NCBI GenBank assembly: GCA_018004935.1 | Contig: JAGNBF010000066.1 | Location: 1 to 44,084, forward strand | Source of the DNA: Chloroflexota bacterium | GTDB taxonomy: Bacteria > Chloroflexota > Anaerolineae > Promineifilales > Promineifilaceae | Length of the DNA: 44,084 bases | Direction of reading: 5' to 3' | Part shown: positions 43,276 through 44,084 of the stretch, piece by piece | Position numbering within the stretch: the first letter of the stretch is position 1 | Layout: every line of letters starts with the position of its first letter | Notes under the pieces: generated by a model | Told to the model about the DNA's origin: nothing | Seen by the model: the letters and a program-made list of their open reading frames with translations, nothing else | The model's database searches: none | Program-made: the position numbers and the translations under genes

Positions 43276-44084
43276 CTATTCCCCATTACGCAAACCACAA
43301 ATCGGGTAATTTTCGCGTTCTTGAGGCCAATTGGCCGTGTACCAGAGCAAATAATCACGCACGTGGCTGGCCCAGTACGCGTCTTCATGGGTTCCTGTGT
43401 TAAGGTGCCACTCGTGGGGGATGTTCGCGGCCGCTAAATCTGTGTGCAACTGTTCAAAATTTAGCCGATACCAGTCCGCATCCCCCGTATCCAGGTACAG
43501 GCTCAAACCCGTTAACTCTTTTCCCTGCCAGCTATATTGAGGGTTAATAGCCGGTGTGGCCGCTGTATCTTCCAGGGCCGCGCCGTGTGCCCCCACACGG
43601 GCAAAAGCCGCCGGGTGTTGGAACGCAATTTCCAAAGCCCAATATCCCCCACGGGACAGGCCGCCCATGGCTCGCCAGGGAGCCTCTGCACCCACACAAT
43701 AATTGGTTTCTATAAATGGCAGTAAATATGCCATCACTACGCCTTCCCATGAATTGGGGCCACCAGAGGAGTAATAATCAATGTTGGCGCTAGTTGGCAG
43801 AACGATAATCAGTGGTGGTATTTCTCGCGCCAGGATCATCACCTCCGCCGCTTCATCCACACCATGCTGATCCCAGGCTGTATCATCCTGGAATGTGCCA
43901 TGAAACAGATATAGCACCGGATAGATGCGCCCATCCTCGCCATAACAGGGTGGCAAGTACACCCGATACGCTCGTTCTGGGCCATCAATAGGATCAGGGA
44001 AAACGCCGGTTACTATTTGCCCTGGGGTGGTACAGGTGGTTGTCCAATGGGGTGTGGGTGAAGGGGTGTAGGTGGGGTTAGGGC
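43276..44084 (-). CDS. Alpha/beta-hydrolase esterase (putative esterase/enterochelin-esterase type), 5' end outside window
   Basis: Open to the right edge of the window, so the N terminus (probably signal or lipobox) is missing. The visible part starts in a Pro/Thr-rich linker (PNPTYTPSPTPHWT), then GQIVTGVFPDPIDGPERAYR and VYLPPCYGE, VLYLFHGTFQDDTAW (oxyanion region), nucleophile elbow GLSRGGYW, LYLDTGDADWY (acid) and NTGTHEDAYW with the catalytic His. This is the esterase D/enterochelin esterase superfamily, often secreted in this lineage. Substrate unknown. About 269 codons are visible. Confidence 0.88.
   Translation of the reverse strand, partial: PNPTYTPSPTPHWTTTCTTPGQIVTGVFPDPIDGPERAYRVYLPPCYGEDGRIYPVLYLFHGTFQDDTAWDQHGVDEAAEVMILAREIPPLIIVLPTSANIDYYSSGGPNSWEGVVMAYLLPFIETNYCVGAEAPWRAMGGLSRGGYWALEIAFQHPAAFARVGAHGAALEDTAATPAINPQYSWQGKELTGLSLYLDTGDADWYRLNFEQLHTDLAAANIPHEWHLNTGTHEDAYWASHVRDYLLWYTANWPQERENYPICGLRNGE

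Larger units (their letters stand above)
475..43434. repeat. Dispersed octamer palindrome GCGGCCGC (HIP1-like), about 59 copies
   Basis: Seen by reading: copies start at 475, 2993, 4456, 4989, 6411, 7471, 8578, 8723, 9257, 9441, 9572, 9872, 10419, 11398, 11553, 11977, 12129, 12820, 13489, 14134, 14730, 21130, 21286, 22336, 22507, 23759, 24059, 24390, 24636, 24665, 25013, 26304, 26583, 27371, 28811, 29893, 30463, 31299, 31859, 32088, 32235, 32280, 32901, 33779, 34693, 34699, 35538, 35569, 36102, 38147, 38686, 38846, 40990, 41708, 41784, 42000, 42099, 42260 and 43427. About half extend to CGCGGCCGCG. Only 6411 and 13489 lie outside genes. At about 53% GC (my estimate) roughly one copy is expected by chance. 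The counts are by eye and may be off by a few. Confidence 0.93.

Noticed and set aside
1-44084. CRISPR array
   Set aside because: Repeats are dispersed, palindromic and irregularly spaced; there are no regularly spaced direct repeats with unique spacers and no cas genes.
1-44084. tRNA or rRNA genes
   Set aside because: No cloverleaf with a TTCRA loop and CCA-type acceptor was found on reading; the ggttcg strings seen lie within protein genes or repeats.

Overview
The window looks like a chromosomal segment of a Chloroflexota bacterium, probably Anaerolineae-like. This is inferred from protein style (Thr/Pro-rich 'PPTATPT' surface linkers, PD40 propeller lipoproteins, CPA2 antiporter, the RuvB-DUF2905 pair) and not from any marker gene. 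There is no rRNA, tRNA, CRISPR array or transposase gene. About 32 protein genes are supported, on both strands, mostly housekeeping, transport and cell-surface functions.

Layout. 0.3-6.2 kb, all on the minus strand: a phosphofructokinase with diphosphate-type signature residues, then a complete polyamine-type ABC transporter operon transcribed potD-potB-potC-potA. 6.7-7.9 kb, plus strand: a redox/chaperone operon (two-domain thioredoxin-fold oxidoreductase, glutaredoxin, GroES) closed by a textbook terminator. 8.4-11 kb: PadR regulator, modA and modB, with no modC. 11.4-14.4 kb: CPA2 antiporter with RCK domains and a CDP-alcohol phosphatidyltransferase. 14.6-19 kb: three secreted or surface proteins (M23 peptidase and two PD40 propeller proteins). 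19.4-25.1 kb: orphan antitoxin-like gene, P-type Ca2+-ATPase-like pump, S9 peptidase. 26-30.7 kb: ABC-F ATPase and a hybrid histidine kinase. 31.2-36.1 kb: orphan Fe3+-type binding protein, DUF2905, ruvB, upp, an undecaprenyl-phosphate sugar-phosphate transferase and a small hypothetical. 36.5-44.1 kb: PPC-type surface protein, small membrane protein, Tat-exported sulfatase-fold enzyme with a Thr at the nucleophile site, DsbA-like protein, a TPR-like membrane protein, a small basic ORF and a truncated esterase.

Two sequence-level phenomena stand out. First, the palindrome GCGGCCGC occurs about 59 times by eye count, where roughly one copy is expected by chance. Nearly all copies lie inside genes, mostly encoding Ala-Ala-Ala, Gly-Arg or Arg-Pro. 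It behaves like the HIP1 octamer (GCGATCGC) of cyanobacteria. It is absent from 14.74 to 21.13 kb.

Second, almost every intergenic gap is filled by short non-coding palindromic or inverted-repeat elements of at least ten families. Several carry perfect 8- or 9-bp flanking duplications, are nested in one another, and have matching 'empty sites' elsewhere in the window, so past transposition can be reconstructed by reading alone. One family (A) keeps a conserved frame but has a different, fully self-complementary stem in most copies, and sits mainly at gene 3' ends.
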